In this document: piece by piece, positions 36,003-48,075 of the stretch
How positions within the stretch are numbered: position 1 is the stretch's first letter
How the letters are laid out: the number at the start of each line of letters is the position of its first letter
DNA from: Aaosphaeria pasadenensis
Taxonomy: Eukaryota > Ascomycota > Dothideomycetes > Pleosporales
Length of the DNA: 64,000 nt
Assembly (NCBI GenBank): GCA_022813625.1
Contig: JAKLMB010000025.1
Coordinates: 372,001 to 436,000 of the forward strand
Reading direction: 5' to 3'
Translations under genes and position numbers: made by a program
The notes under the pieces: generated by a model
The model's database searches: none
The model's input: the letters and a program-made list of their open reading frames with translations, nothing else
Told to the model about the DNA's origin: nothing

Positions 36003-36981
36003 ATGCCCGGCATGCCTCACGAGGAGCAACTCCCCTTCTGGCTGGTCAACGTGCCCAGCGACCAATGGCCTGCCGAGTGTCCCGAGGCACTCAAGGCCTG
36101 TAACGAGAAGGACCGTCGAATCATCGGAACCCCGGATTCGGAATATGAGCTCGTGTCTTGGGAGGTTGCTCTCGAATGGATCCGTAAGCCTTTCCCTGCA
36201 CCTTCTGAAATCAACCAACCCAGACAATGTGAATTGTATCTGGATGTGTATGGTCATGTCCGGGCCTGACGAATGGTGTAATTGTGTGATTGAATGCTAA
36301 TTATGATAACAATAGGAATCAACCGCGTCGACAGGTTCCACCGCGTGCCGTCGCAACTGCGCAAATACCGCCTGTTCACGCACAAGCTGATCAAAGAGCA
36401 CGGAAGCATCATGAACTTCATCGTCAACGAGAGGCTGAAGTGGAAATCCTTGGCACCTCGCGGTCTGCCCTTCGAGTACGACGGTAAGACATCACACATT
36501 CATTTAACCCATGCACATACACATCCGATCCGATCTTACATATCTTGCCAATCGCATACCCAAGCCTTGCCTTCCCTTTATCACCACAGATACATAGTAC
36601 ACGTACCTACATAGCAACCCACTAACCAACCCTCTCCCACCCCCAAAAGACGACCTCAAGATCCTCCACAACGACTGGCCCTACGGGGTGTCCCCCTCAA
36701 TCGTGCACCTCGTCGTCTGGACGAAGTTCGACCTGCCCGAGGCCCCCGGCACCGACGACCTGGAGCCCGCGCTGCGCGCCCAGATCGACGCGTACGTGGA
36801 GCGCACATTCGTGCGGGAGGGCGGGCTGCCGCCGACCAGCGTCGCGTGGTTTAGGAACTGGCAGAGCCTGAAGAGCGTGCATGCGATTGAGCACTTTCAC
36901 GTCATGCTGTACGAGCCGGAGGCGGGGTTTGTGGAGAGGATTACGGGCGGGGATGTGCCGATGGCGGCGTTGGTTGGATGA
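36003..36981 (+). CDS. DUF3605 protein, N-acetylglucosamine-induced protein 1-like
   Basis: Small soluble protein of 226 aa. Exons are 36003-36183, 36316-36483 and 36650-36981; all phases join. It matches what I know of the DUF3605 family, whose named member is the N-acetylglucosamine-induced protein Ngi1. Visible family features are [12 protein letters not shown] near the start, [13 protein letters not shown] and IVNERLKW in the middle, and then [12 protein letters not shown] and VHLVVWTKF, with the C-terminal [18 protein letters not shown]. No signal peptide or membrane span. Biochemical function is unknown, so only the family is called. The third exon is clearly GC-richer at its wobble positions than the first two. 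Confidence 0.85.
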
Positions 36982-37320
36982 TGATGATGGTATCGATGGG
37001 GCTGTGGTTGTTCTCTGTGCTATTATTGTAGCGATGTATGGTTTCTTTTTCTCATGAGTTTCTGTTCTACTAGGCGTACTATAGCGATACATGAACATGT
37101 AATGACTTCATAAAACCTTGACCTTGACCTTCCTCACCTCTTCTGCTGTATGCAAATCATATCATATAATGAATGTACGAAGCAGATACTATACGCACAT
37201 AGATCTTACAAGTGTAGACAAGCAAGCCACGGAAGATCACCTCAATCCAGAACAACACGTAACCATGGGATGAGGACCCTGCATTTCTTTATTACCCTTT
37301 TGATATATCGAAGATCCAAC

Positions 37321-37334
37321 ACGGAGTACTCCGT
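37321..37334. repeat. perfect 14-bp palindrome ACGGAGTACTCCGT
   Basis: Self-complementary and the fullest copy of a motif that recurs as half-palindromes in other intergenic regions of the window (see findings). Confidence 0.9.
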
Positions 37335-38336
37335 ATAGTGTAGTGAATCCTGAATTACCGTAGCAAAGTAGGATAAAATCAATCTTAAATCCACAACGTT
37401 ACTAATCCTCATGTACCTTCGATAAACTACGTTCTAATACATAGTCCAGTCCCCCGTCGAAATGCACGTGCATACACTGCTTAGTAGAATTTGTACATGC
37501 ACTGGATGTGGCGCAAAGGAGGTATGTAAGTGGCGCCCCTCTCCTCTCCCTCAACTGCGGTACCTCTTCGATTATCGAGTTCCAATCTTGGATTGGCCTA
37601 CCATTCTATCACTGAAGTGAACCTCATTCCCATACCTCTACTCCGTACCTACCCTCATTTTTCCTTTGCTCGTCCTGTTCCCCCTTTCGTCAAGAATAAC
37701 CTACCTATCTACAAGCTAACTAGTGGTGGCCGTAAGCGATTCCGCGCCCATCAATCGCTGATCAACCCCCCGAGTTCCGACCCCCGAACCACGCGAACCG
37801 CTAATCCAGATCAGGGTCCACTGTATGCAGGTCACCTTCGCAACAAAGGAGTGTCGGTGGGAAGAACAATGAATGTGCGAGCTGGTTTTTCTTTTCTTTT
37901 TGTGATGTGGAAGGAGGAGTTTGAGGGGATTAGAGGAGCGTGGATTGATTGACCGTTAATGCGATTCTACGAGGTAGTCTGTAGGTTAATTGGTGAGGAT
38001 GAATGAAAGAATGGAAGGATGATGTGGCGTGGCGTGCGGCGTAGGTAGGCAAAACGGTACCTCGTAGGATTGCGGGAGGGGATCAGGATTCAAGAGCGGT
38101 GACGGCCTTGGCGGGGGGTGTTCGATCATGTTGGGGACTGGAATTTAACCCCTCAGGTTGTTGTAAGGATATGGTGAATGGCGAGGTGGATCGGTGATTC
38201 TCTTCACTAATTGATCAATTAATGCCTTGGTCCATGGACGAAGAAAATTCGAAGTAGAATACATGTACGTAAGGGGAAGGGTTCAAGTGGCAGACCAGCT
38301 GCGGACCGACCTCGGGAGTCTCCGACCAGGGGAGAC

Positions 38337-38358
38337 GAGAGAGAGAGAGAGAGAGAGA
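38337..38358. repeat. (GA)11 tract
   Basis: Uninterrupted GA dinucleotides upstream of the HMG-CoA reductase gene. A similar tract occurs at 52169-52187. Confidence 0.9.
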
Positions 38359-39547
38359 ATTGAATAACTACACAGTATTGAAAGTAACTGAGTGACTGCC
38401 TAGATACCTAGCTAATAGGCAGTTAATGAGTAAAAGTACTCCATACACCTACAGTAACTTGTGTAAGTAGATGTTCAATTATGTCAAATAAATATGAACG
38501 ACTACAATGAATAGACCTACTGTGTAGGTACACAGTAGGTACATAATAGCATCATCGACCTGCACTATTCCCCTTTGGGAACATTTTTAGTTGGGAACCA
38601 GATCAAAAAAAATTGTGACTTGCACTTGTACGCTACGGGCAGGCGACAACTTAAACTACCGTGTAAAGGGGAAAGGGAAAGGGGATGGGGATGAATTGAT
38701 GGCAAAAGAGCAGAAGAATTACTTACTGGTGGCTGTTATCCTACCAAGTAAACTGTAGTCCATCATTCACTATTCCTTATGTGCTCTGCATTGCCATTGT
38801 CCCTCATATTGTTGTCCTGGTTATCGTGATACCACCTCCACCACCCCCTCACCCTCTCCATCCTCACAAGTGACCTCCACACAACCCTCCTTCCCCTCCC
38901 TTTTATATACCCTCTCCACCCCCTCCGAGGTTGTACAAATCCATCTGCTGCTGTGCGAGGTGACTGCATCAGAGCATCAGAGATTGCGGCGTTGTCGACT
39001 TCGGCTATCTCTCCCGCTCACTCGCCCATTAGCCCCCCCTGTCCTTGCCCGTAGTCGACTCTACTCTAGTAGGTAGACTACATACAAACCAGACACACAG
39101 ACAATACAATTTACAAGTACCTGCAAGTCCCTCCTCCGTCCCTGCCTGCGAGTACTATACTGGTCTGCCTGCCATCATCGGACCTCCGTCTTCGTCACTC
39201 TCCAACCCTCGGGGCTGTGATTCGGAATTCCCTCCACCCAGCCAACCAGTACGTCCCTTTGCATCTCCATCTCACGTCCTCCTCGTACCCATGACCCCCA
39301 TGCTGACGACTCTCAAGCCCTCTCCGCATCTCTGAGCCGTTCATCGGGCTTCTCGTCGGCCTTCCATCGTCCATATCTACTCCACAGCGCACGCGCACGA
39401 CCACACCCACGCCCCGTACGCCTCAGCCACCCCTCCGCGTAATATTATTTTTCTCTCCTCCCAGGCCGCAATTCGATCCCATGATTGCTGCCCCAGCGAC
39501 TCTCCACACTCCCTCGACTTCTTGAAACAAGAAGAATTCACACAGAA

Positions 39548-42500
39548 ATGTTTGGGTTCTTGACCTCGCGATGGCAGAGCCCGGGCGGATCTGAAAAGCT
39601 TCGCCCGGAGTGGTTTGACCGCCACTTCTCTCCCATCCTCCTCTCCATTGCGAAGAGGGCTTGCACCCACCCGATACACACCATCGTCACAATTGCCTTC
39701 CTCGCCAGTTACTCCTACCTCGGCGTCTTGGATAAGGGTCTCTTGGAGCAGGAAGCAGACTCGGTAACGGGAAAGGTGGACTTCAACACCCTGTTGGCCG
39801 GCAGCAAAAACCTCTACGTAGGAAAGGAAACGGCCTGGGCATGGCGGCCGGAGGAGGCACAGACAAAGCTTTCACAGGTAGGATCAATTGGGGGTGACAG
39901 CATGTCACTCTTCAGGACCATCGATTGACTTTTTCTGGCAGAAGAACGCACAGGAGATCGCTCTCATCACGCTCGTTTTCCCTTCGTCCAGCGGCAGCAA
40001 CAGTGCGCCTTCTCACGATGCTATCCCCACTAACGGTTCCGCCCAATTGCTTCCCAGCTCCTCGAGCTCCTTCTCCACCATCTCCCACGATACCTCTCTC
40101 GCCTTCTCCGTCGACTATGCCGAGGCCCCAGAGTTCCTCGCCGCCATTCAGGAGATGTCGGCGCCCGAGACCGCATCCGAGATTCAGGGCTCAGAAGAGG
40201 AGGGCACACGCGAGGAGAAGAAGTGGATCATGAAGGCTGCTAAGAGCGCGACCCCTTCCTCTGGCGTCCGCAACTGGATCCGTGAATCATGGACTTCATT
40301 CCTTGATCTGCTCAAGGTACGTTTGCTGATCTCTTGAATTACGACAGGACAAGCCTTAACATCTTGCTAGAATGCCGATACTGGAGATATCATAATCATG
40401 GCCCTGGGATACCTTGCCATGCACCTGACCTTCGTGTCCCTTTTCCTGGCCATGCGTCGTCTCGGATCCAACTTCTGGCTTGCCGCCACGGTCCTTTTCC
40501 AGTCCGCATTCGCTTTCCTGTTCGCACTCCTCGTCACCATCTACCTTGGTGTACCCATCACCATGGTCCTCTTGTCCGAGGGATTGCCGTTCCTGGTCGT
40601 CATCATCGGATTCGAGAAGCCAATCGTACTCACCAAGGCTGTGCTTTCTGCCTCACTCGATGCCCGCAGAAGGGCAGAGGGCGGCAGGGCTGAGACGCTC
40701 ACCATCCAGAACGCCGTCCAGACCGCCATCAAGCAGACCGGCTTCGAGATTGTCCGCGACTACTTCTTCGAGATCCTCATTTTGGTTGCCGGTGCCATGT
40801 CTGGCATCCAGGGTGGCCTCCGCCAGTTCTGCTTCTTGGGTGCTTGGATCTTGCTCTTCGACGCCATCATGCTGCTCACCTTCTTCACCGCCATCTTGAC
40901 CATCAAGCTCGAAATCAACCGCATCAAACGTCACGTGGCACTCCGAAGGGCCCTCGAGGACGATGGTGTCAGCCGATCGGTAGCAGAGAACGTTGCTTCG
41001 AGCAATGACTGGCCCAACAGCGTCAACGACCACAGCCGTGCGACCACCACCACCATCTTCGGAAAGAAGGTCACCGTACCCAAGTTCAAGGTGTTCATGG
41101 TTGCTGGATTCATTCTTGTCAACGTGCTCAATCTTGCCACCCTCCGCTTTGGCCTCACCAAGAACTCCAAGGCCTCTTCTTCCATTGCCAGCGTGGGGGC
41201 CACTCCCCCTCTGGATCCCTTCAAGGTCGCTAGCAGCGCGTTGGATGCCATCCTCGAGCAGGCCAAGACAGCTGGTGTCTCCACTTTGGTTACCGTATTG
41301 ATGCCCATCAAGTACGAGCTCGCGTTTCCCTCTATTCACTACGGCGAGCCTATCATTGAGGACAGTCCTTTCGGCGGAAACATCAGCTCACACTTTGTGG
41401 AGGGAGTCCTCAAGAGCCTGGAAGACCCCTTCTTGGGCAAATGGATCATCGGTGCCCTTGTCTTGAGCGTAGTCCTCAACGGCTACCTTTTCAATGCCGC
41501 CCGATGGACTATCAAGGAGCCCCATCGCCCGCTCGACCCCCCTACGGCTGCTGAGGTGCAGGATGGCGCTCCTCCCACCCCAGCATCCGGCATGCCACCA
41601 AACAGCATCCTGTCTCCGCCCATCACTCCCGCCATCACTCCTGGCCCAGAACAGCAAGCTGCCCGTGGAGCCGTCCGTCCACTTGCGCAGGTTGCCCATC
41701 TTACCCCAAGCCCTCAGATCGACAGCCCAACGGACGAGGAGCAGAAGCAGCCCAACAGGCCAATGGAAGTCCTCGAGCAAATCATCAAGGACAAGAAGGC
41801 ACACAAGCTCACTGATGAGGAATTGATCGCCGTCTCCGTGAAGGGCAAGATTCCCGGCTATGCGCTCGAGAAAACCCTCGGCAACAAGACTCGCGCTGTC
41901 AAGATCCGACGTGGCCTTGTATCTCGTACCCATGCTACCCGTGAGACTTCCAACCTTCTCGAGAGGTCGCTCCTGCCCTACAAGGACTACAACTATGATC
42001 TCGTGCACGGTGCCTGCTGCGAGAACGTCATCGGTTACCTCCCTCTTCCCCTTGGTGTCGCTGGTCCTATCCTGGTTGACGGTCAGAACTACTTCCTCCC
42101 CATGGCTACTACTGAGGGTGTCTTGGTCGCCAGTACATCTCGAGGTGCCAAGGCTATCAACGCTGGTGGAGGTGCTACGACTGTCATTACTGCTGATGGT
42201 ATGACCCGTGGACCTTGCGTTGCTTTCGAGTCTCTTGCTCGCGCTGGAGCTGCAAAGATCTGGCTCGACTCCGAGGAGGGACAGAGGACGATGAAGGCTG
42301 CCTTCAACTCAACCTCTCGTTTCGCACGTCTCCAGACTATGAAGACTGCCATCGCCGGTACCAACCTATACATTCGCTTCAAGACCACAACTGGTGACGC
42401 TATGGGCATGAACATGATTTCCAAGGGTGTCGAACACGCACTCAACGTCATGGCCAACGAGGCTGGTTTCGAAGACATGGACATCATCTCCGTGTCTGGT

Positions 42501-43222
42501 AACTACTGTACTGACAAGAAGGCGGCCGCCATCAACTGGATTGACGGACGAGGCAAGGGCGTCGTCGCTGAAGCCATCATTCCCGGTCACATTGTCAAGA
42601 GCGTGCTCAAGTCGGACGTTGACTCTCTTGTGGAGCTCAACATCAGCAAGAACTTGGTCGGTTCCGCCATGGCAGGTTCGCTAGGTGGATTCAACGCCCA
42701 CGCTGCCAACATCGTCGCTGCCATCTTCCTCGCAACCGGTCAGGATCCTGCACAGGTCGTCGAGAGCTCCAATTGTATTGTTCTCATGAAGAAGTACGTA
42801 TGCAAACTGTTTAGATTTTCCACTTGTACTAACGAAATCACAGCCTCAAAGGTAACCTTCAGATCTCCGTCTCCATGCCTTCCATCGAAGTCGGCACCAT
42901 TGGCGGCGGAACCATCCTCGAGCCCCAATCCGCCATGCTCGACCTCCTCGGCGTCCGTGGCCCTCACCCCACCTCTCCCGGCGACAACTCCCGCCAGCTC
43001 GCCCGAATCATCGCCGCCGCCGTGCTCGCCGGAGAACTCTCCCTCAACTCCGCCCTCGCCGCCGGCCATCTCGTCAGGGCGCACATGGCGCACAACCGAA
43101 GCGCAGCACCGAGCCGAGCACCCACGCCCGCGCCCCAGACCCCGGCTGGCGCCCAGACACCCGTCACCGGCGCCGCGGTTGGCAGCATCAGCCAGGCCAA
43201 TGGACCATTACCGAAGCGATAA
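39548..43222 (+). CDS. HMG1: HMG-CoA reductase
   Basis: Endoplasmic-reticulum enzyme that makes mevalonate from HMG-CoA with NADPH, the committed step of sterol and isoprenoid synthesis. Exons are 39548-39877, 39942-40316, 40371-42793 and 42844-43222 (1168 aa). The N-terminal half has membrane spans, including a sterol-sensing-domain-like block (about 235-420; [32 protein letters not shown]). A Pro/Ser-rich linker (about 640-740) leads to the catalytic domain: [55 protein letters not shown] and, across the last intron, IVLMKN joined to [25 protein letters not shown] holds the late catalytic histidine region. The C-terminal tail is Ala/Pro-rich. Full length fits filamentous ascomycete enzymes. 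Confidence 0.96.
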
Positions 43223-43939
43223 ATATTTATTTCGACATTCGAAATCTTTTAATGAGTAGGGCGTTAAAGCATTTTGGACGGACGGGAAAGGGGGGTTTTG
43301 GGGGGATGTAGATAATACCAAGAAAAGAGGTGTTTTTGTGTTGCCTTTTTATCGGGGATCTGGTGGGAAGCAATGCTGCTTTTCTTTTTTGTTTGGGAGA
43401 GATAGGGAAGATACCGTGTGCCATCTCTACTCGTCGTCATCGTGGAAGATGATTTTGGCGAGATATACACAAAGGGAGGTTAGGAGAACGAACGAACGCA
43501 CGCACGCAGCTAGAGCGAGCGGTCAATCGTCCCGCCTTCGAGAGGATTGTATAGCGTGTAGGGTGGGATGGGATGGGATGGGATGTACGTACGTGGGAAA
43601 GAAAGCATACGGAAGCGAGCGAGCAAGCATGCAATGCATACATAGGTACATATATATACACAGCGAGGGAAGAGGGGAGAGGGGTTAGGGTTAATGTTAA
43701 TGCCAGATGAATTGGCTTCTTCATTCGAATGGACCATGTGCGTGCAAGCTTTTGCTTGAAGTCTCTATACATACGTCGTGTGGAATTGTTCATTCTTTGT
43801 TTCCTTTCGTTCGACGTCGTAAAAATTGTCTATCTTATTACTTTCATCATTACATGTACTTCGTTTCTAATGTACGGTAGTACGTACGCATCACATCTCT
43901 CAACATTCCGCACCACCGTCTCTCCCCTTTCCCCCATGA
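43223..43939. other. convergent intergenic spacer
   Basis: Between the 3' ends of HMG-CoA reductase and the GH3 gene. Contains four GGGAT copies (43565-43584) and a very short TTAGGGTTA run at 43685-43693. No gene seen. Confidence 0.6.
43565..43584. repeat. (GGGAT)4 microsatellite
   Basis: Four perfect copies of the same pentamer found eight times at 6722-6761. Confidence 0.9.
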
Positions 43940-45925
43940 CTAACACTCCCTCCCATACTCCAACCCATGACCAAACCTAAACACCGGATCCACCGTATCA
44001 AACGGCACATCCTCCCTCGACTGTTCCACCGCCTCCATCGACCTCGGCAAATCAAACGGCAGCTTGCCCCTCGGCCTCGCGCCCCCAGCCCCAAACACCA
44101 CGTCCAGAAACGCCTCCGGCCCGCTCCCGTAGCTGGCCAGCAGCGCGGCCGCACCCTCCGCTACCTCGGGAATCACGGCCGGCCGGTCGAGCTTGATGTC
44201 CACGATAGCCCGCGTGGTGGTGAAGATGTGGGATAGGCGTGCGACCTCCGAGGCGTTGAACGCGAGCGAGCCGGCGTGGTAGGCGGATTCGAAGCCGCCG
44301 GGTCGGGGCTCGAAGGGTGCTTGGAGGCGGAGCAGCGCGATGTCGGCGGCCTCGGGGGTGGGGACGACAGTGAGGTTGCGGGCTTCGAGGTAGCTTGCGT
44401 CGAGGCCTTCGATGTAGAATTTCAGGGGTGAGGTTGAGGCGGGGGATGGGGATAAGGGGAGGAGGTTGGTCGGGTTGGTGAGAAGCGTGTAGGCGTTGCG
44501 TTGGGCTTCTTGCCCGAGGCGAACGAAGTACGGGTTCCCGACCACGGCGGCGGCGGCGTCCGGGTCGACGAAGGGGTTGTCGAAGAGGCCGAGGGTGAAT
44601 TTCTCGGCGAGCAGGCGGCGGACGGAGTCGTCGATGCGGGAGGCGGGCACGACGCCGGACTCGACGAGTTGGATTATGAGTTCGGGGCGCTGCTCGCCGC
44701 CGAACTGGTCGACGCCGGCGTGGAGGACCTTCGCGGCGCGCTCGAGCTCGGACAGGTGCTCGACGCCCCAGGCTCGGGCGGGCATGTCTTGTCCGCGGAT
44801 GATGGCGTCTGTGACGAGGCCCCAGTCGCTGACGACGATGCCCGTGAAGCCGAGTTGCGTGCGGAGGAGGTCGGTCACGATGCCTTTGTTGAAGCCGAAG
44901 CCGACTTCTTCGTAGGCGGTGCCGATGGGGCGGGAGTAGTAGGGCATCATTTGTCTGGCGCCGGCGGCGATGGCGGCCTTGAAGGGCTTCAGGTGGTATT
45001 CGAAGTTATTGCCCGGGTACGTCTGGTTCTTGCCGTACACGAAGTGCGAGTCCTCGCCGTTCTCCATGGGCCCAGCACCCGGGAAGTGCTTCGTCACGGT
45101 GGTCACGGAGTGCGGGCCGAGTTCGTCGCCCTGGAACCCTTGGATGTAGGCGACGACGAGCGCGCTGGTGAGGTCCGCGTCTTCGCCCATCGTGTTTCCT
45201 ATCCTCGCCCAGCGGGGCTCCGTCGACAGATCGATCTGCGGGTGCAGCGCGGACCGGATCCCAATCGCCATGTACTCCTCCCTCGCGACCTCTGCGAACT
45301 TCCGCACGACGTCCGGGTCCCGCAGCGCGGCGAGACCCAGACTCTCCGGCCACTGTGAGAACGAAGTCGCCTGGAATCCAGTGCCCAGGTTCTCCGTGAA
45401 CGAGTGCCGCGGGTCGGTGCTCAGGGTGATGGGGATCCCGAGTCGGTTCTGCAGCGCGCGGGTCTGCACGCGGTTGTACCATTCTGCTGCCTCGCGAACG
45501 TTGGAGACGGAGCCCAGCAGGTTGAAGTGCGTCATGAGTTTCGTGCCGATCATGTCTTCTGTGCTGTTGCGGCGGGTCGCAGGGTCGCCTTCGTCAAGCG
45601 TGCTGTTGGGTCCCATCTGGAGTTGCGTGTGGAAGAGTTGGCCCGCCTTTTCGGCGAGCGTCATGCGTGAGAGGAGGTCTTCTACCCGGTCGGCGATGCA
45701 GAGGTTGGGGTCCTGGTAGGGGTAGGTTGGAGTGTTTGTTCCATTGTTGTTGCTGGAGCTTCGTGGTTCGAGCATCTTGTTGCTGGTTGCGGGTGCGAAT
45801 AGTCCTCCTGGAGAAGCAATTGTCGACGGTGCTATCATCAATGTCGTTGTCGAGAATAACAGCAGTGTTCGTCGCCAACGGCTGCGCGATGTGGGTTTAC
45901 GATGGCTGCTGCTAGTGGCCATCAT
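43940..45925 (-). CDS. secreted glycoside hydrolase family 3 enzyme (beta-glucosidase-like)
   Basis: Single exon, 661 aa. The start is one of two adjacent ATGs (45925 or 45922). A basic N-terminus (RSRWRR) followed by a hydrophobic stretch (TLLLFSTTTLMIAP) suggests a signal peptide or signal anchor, and many N-glycosylation sites (such as NNNGT, NSTL, NQTY) fit secretion. The GH3 N-terminal barrel shows LSRMTLAEKAGQL, IPITLSTDPRHSF, TVTKHFPGAGP and GFTGIVVSDWG, in which the Asp of SDWG is the expected nucleophile. A shortened C-terminal sandwich domain ends in FRFGHGLEY. It is shorter than typical 850-aa secreted beta-glucosidases and lacks a clear fibronectin-III domain. Substrate (beta-glucoside, xyloside or other) cannot be told from sequence. 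GC-rich wobble usage is strong across the gene. Confidence 0.88.
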   Translation of the reverse strand: MMATSSSHRKPTSRSRWRRTLLLFSTTTLMIAPSTIASPGGLFAPATSNKMLEPRSSSNNNGTNTPTYPYQDPNLCIADRVEDLLSRMTLAEKAGQLFHTQLQMGPNSTLDEGDPATRRNSTEDMIGTKLMTHFNLLGSVSNVREAAEWYNRVQTRALQNRLGIPITLSTDPRHSFTENLGTGFQATSFSQWPESLGLAALRDPDVVRKFAEVAREEYMAIGIRSALHPQIDLSTEPRWARIGNTMGEDADLTSALVVAYIQGFQGDELGPHSVTTVTKHFPGAGPMENGEDSHFVYGKNQTYPGNNFEYHLKPFKAAIAAGARQMMPYYSRPIGTAYEEVGFGFNKGIVTDLLRTQLGFTGIVVSDWGLVTDAIIRGQDMPARAWGVEHLSELERAAKVLHAGVDQFGGEQRPELIIQLVESGVVPASRIDDSVRRLLAEKFTLGLFDNPFVDPDAAAAVVGNPYFVRLGQEAQRNAYTLLTNPTNLLPLSPSPASTSPLKFYIEGLDASYLEARNLTVVPTPEAADIALLRLQAPFEPRPGGFESAYHAGSLAFNASEVARLSHIFTTTRAIVDIKLDRPAVIPEVAEGAAALLASYGSGPEAFLDVVFGAGGARPRGKLPFDLPRSMEAVEQSREDVPFDTVDPVFRFGHGLEYGREC

Positions 45926-48075
45926 TCTGTAGTCCGTAGGCTAACAATGCTGAATTCGTCCAATGTATTTCGACTTTGGAAAAAGAAATCCCCGATTTGA
46001 GAAAACGAGAATACGATGAGTCTCCACTGCGTGTTTCTCCACAGATATTCTGGAATAGAATCATTCCATTGTCGTCCCTTTTATATCTTCATCGATTTCC
46101 CCCGCAATCGTGGAAGAGGTCGATCATCGATGTTCCCCAGACCAGTATTGGACATTTCTCAGATCCCTCGGCCATACTCACGGCCAGCCCCTCATGAGCT
46201 AAGCCAATTCTTTGCGACCTCCGTCAAAAAAGAAAACTGTTCCCTCGTCGGCAGTGGCACTCGGAAGGCGTCACGTATGGGAAATCGCTATACCATCATC
46301 GAATGTACAAGGATGTAACATTGGAAGAAGCTCGTTGCAGGCTGGGGAAGCCCGCTGTGCCAAGGTAGCCAAGATGTGGGGAGACTGCGAAGGGTAGGTG
46401 GAGGTGGAGGATGAAGTGGTGATTTACGGAGGTTGATACCCCGATCGAGACATTGTAGCCACGAGTTACTTCATCATGTGGTATCGCGTGGTGTCTTTTG
46501 GTAGAGAATGTGTAAGGGGTTGAATGTTCTAGCGCCGGTCGTTGCTGTGCTCCGCTTTCCAATATGACGTCGATCATGGATGATGTGCCGACGTTTTGCC
46601 TATTGGTTGGGTGGGCGGATGGAAGAGCGCCAGCCGAGGACGATCATAATGGTTCTTTCGGGATGTGGAGACTTTGGCACAATGACATGATGAAATATTA
46701 ATGGAAAGGCGCGGTCATTACACATAGTCAATATTTTGATCATGTACAAAAATCTTCAAAGGGTCATGTGGGCATCCCATACCGTCTCTCTCTCTCATTT
46801 CAATCGCTGCATTCGTTTCCGTTCCCATTGAATCTATTATTCTTTCTCTAGTGAAATGAACCTATGGTTTTACATTAATTTCTATTAATTTTTCTACGTA
46901 GAGAAATTTTGTGCGAATACTCCAAGGTTGAAAACATCCACCGCTGTGTCTCTGGAAAGATCGAAAAAGCTGGATACAGGAGACTGTTGTCGTGCCCGGA
47001 TATTCCACAATACACTAGTTGCACTTTTGCATTCTCTCTTCATCGGCTTACAAGTCATTTTCATCACCACCCACCTGTCTTGGTGGCAGAAAGGTTTGTG
47101 GACCCTCTCACAACTGAGACCAAGTTATAAAATGATCTCTTGCACGACACTTGTATCCAAAATAATCTCCTTTCATTAGTATCATCGCAGTACTCTTACT
47201 ACACTATGGATTCGTGAACGTCAGCGGCCGGTACTCGCAACCCTCTTCTCTTCCCGTTGCTTGATACCGAAGCAGATCAATCAACATAAACGAACATTTG
47301 CAAGCTTTTGGCTGCTGACATAGAATTGGACCATCGCAGACATGCCAGAGCTTATCAAATCTGTATAGCCAGCCTTAGTCGACGAAGTGGAATATTAATG
47401 TGACATTAAGTCGCCTTTAACAGGACATTGCTTGATTTAGGTGTGGACTTTTATAAGTCATTGCACTCACAGCAGATTACTTCGCCTTGCGAATCTTCGA
47501 CGGGCCAATTATTATTGTGCTGGTTTCGTCATCGAGATTGTTTATATTGACTGGTGAGTCATTGAGTGCCTATCGCGAGTTGTGCCTCAGGAAACGATGC
47601 TTGGATGTATGAGGAGTGGTTTAGCGAGAAGTGAGTTGTCACAGCACCACCATATAGCAGAAATAACTGATTTCTTCAATAGAATCAGTTCAACGGAGAA
47701 CTGAGTTTTTTTTGAAGGCATGAGGTGTTTACTGTTTGCAATTAGAAACTGGAGGATTGCCCAACACCAGCGGTCATATTTATTATAAAGTGGTGAAATA
47801 AATCGTAGTATTTATGCGATGAGGTCGAGCACTACCAAACTTCAAGTTGCAATTGGCGAAGGTGAGCGCCTTGTAGGCTGATTTAAGATGCAGCCACAGT
47901 GCCCGACAGGCATAGATCGGCACCTGGGCAAGCCTCAGGCGCGTAGCTCGTGTTCAAAAGAGGCTTTGCAGGCGACGACATCAACTCCAAACATCCCCTC
48001 TTGTTGCTAACAATCATACTCTGAAGTCATGAATTTCGTTTCAAGATACAAAACACCACTTTTGAATCACTCAGA
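45926..48075. other. 2.1 kb divergent AT-rich intergenic region
   Basis: Between the divergent GH3 and HET-domain genes. Composition is AT-richer than flanking genes, especially 46690-47840. Open frames are short and unconvincing. No transposon ends or repeats of length recognised. Confidence 0.5.

Larger units (their letters stand above)
36982..39547. other. 2.6 kb upstream region of HMG-CoA reductase
   Basis: Between two plus-strand genes. Contains the perfect palindrome at 37321-37334, a GA tract at 38337-38358, AT-rich sequence 37140-37480 and 38360-38760, then C/T-rich sequence from 38830 to 39540 typical of a fungal promoter and leader. A 140-codon frame at 37530-37952 has no recognisable motif. 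No gene supported. Confidence 0.5.

Noticed and set aside
37530..37952. 140-codon plus-strand open frame
   Set aside because: It begins at a non-ATG codon, is made of Pro/Ser/Leu-rich low-complexity sequence, and shows no family motif.
43681..43695. Telomere-like GGGGTTAGGGTTA
   Set aside because: Only about two repeat units, far too short to call an interstitial telomere, and in the middle of a gene-dense segment.
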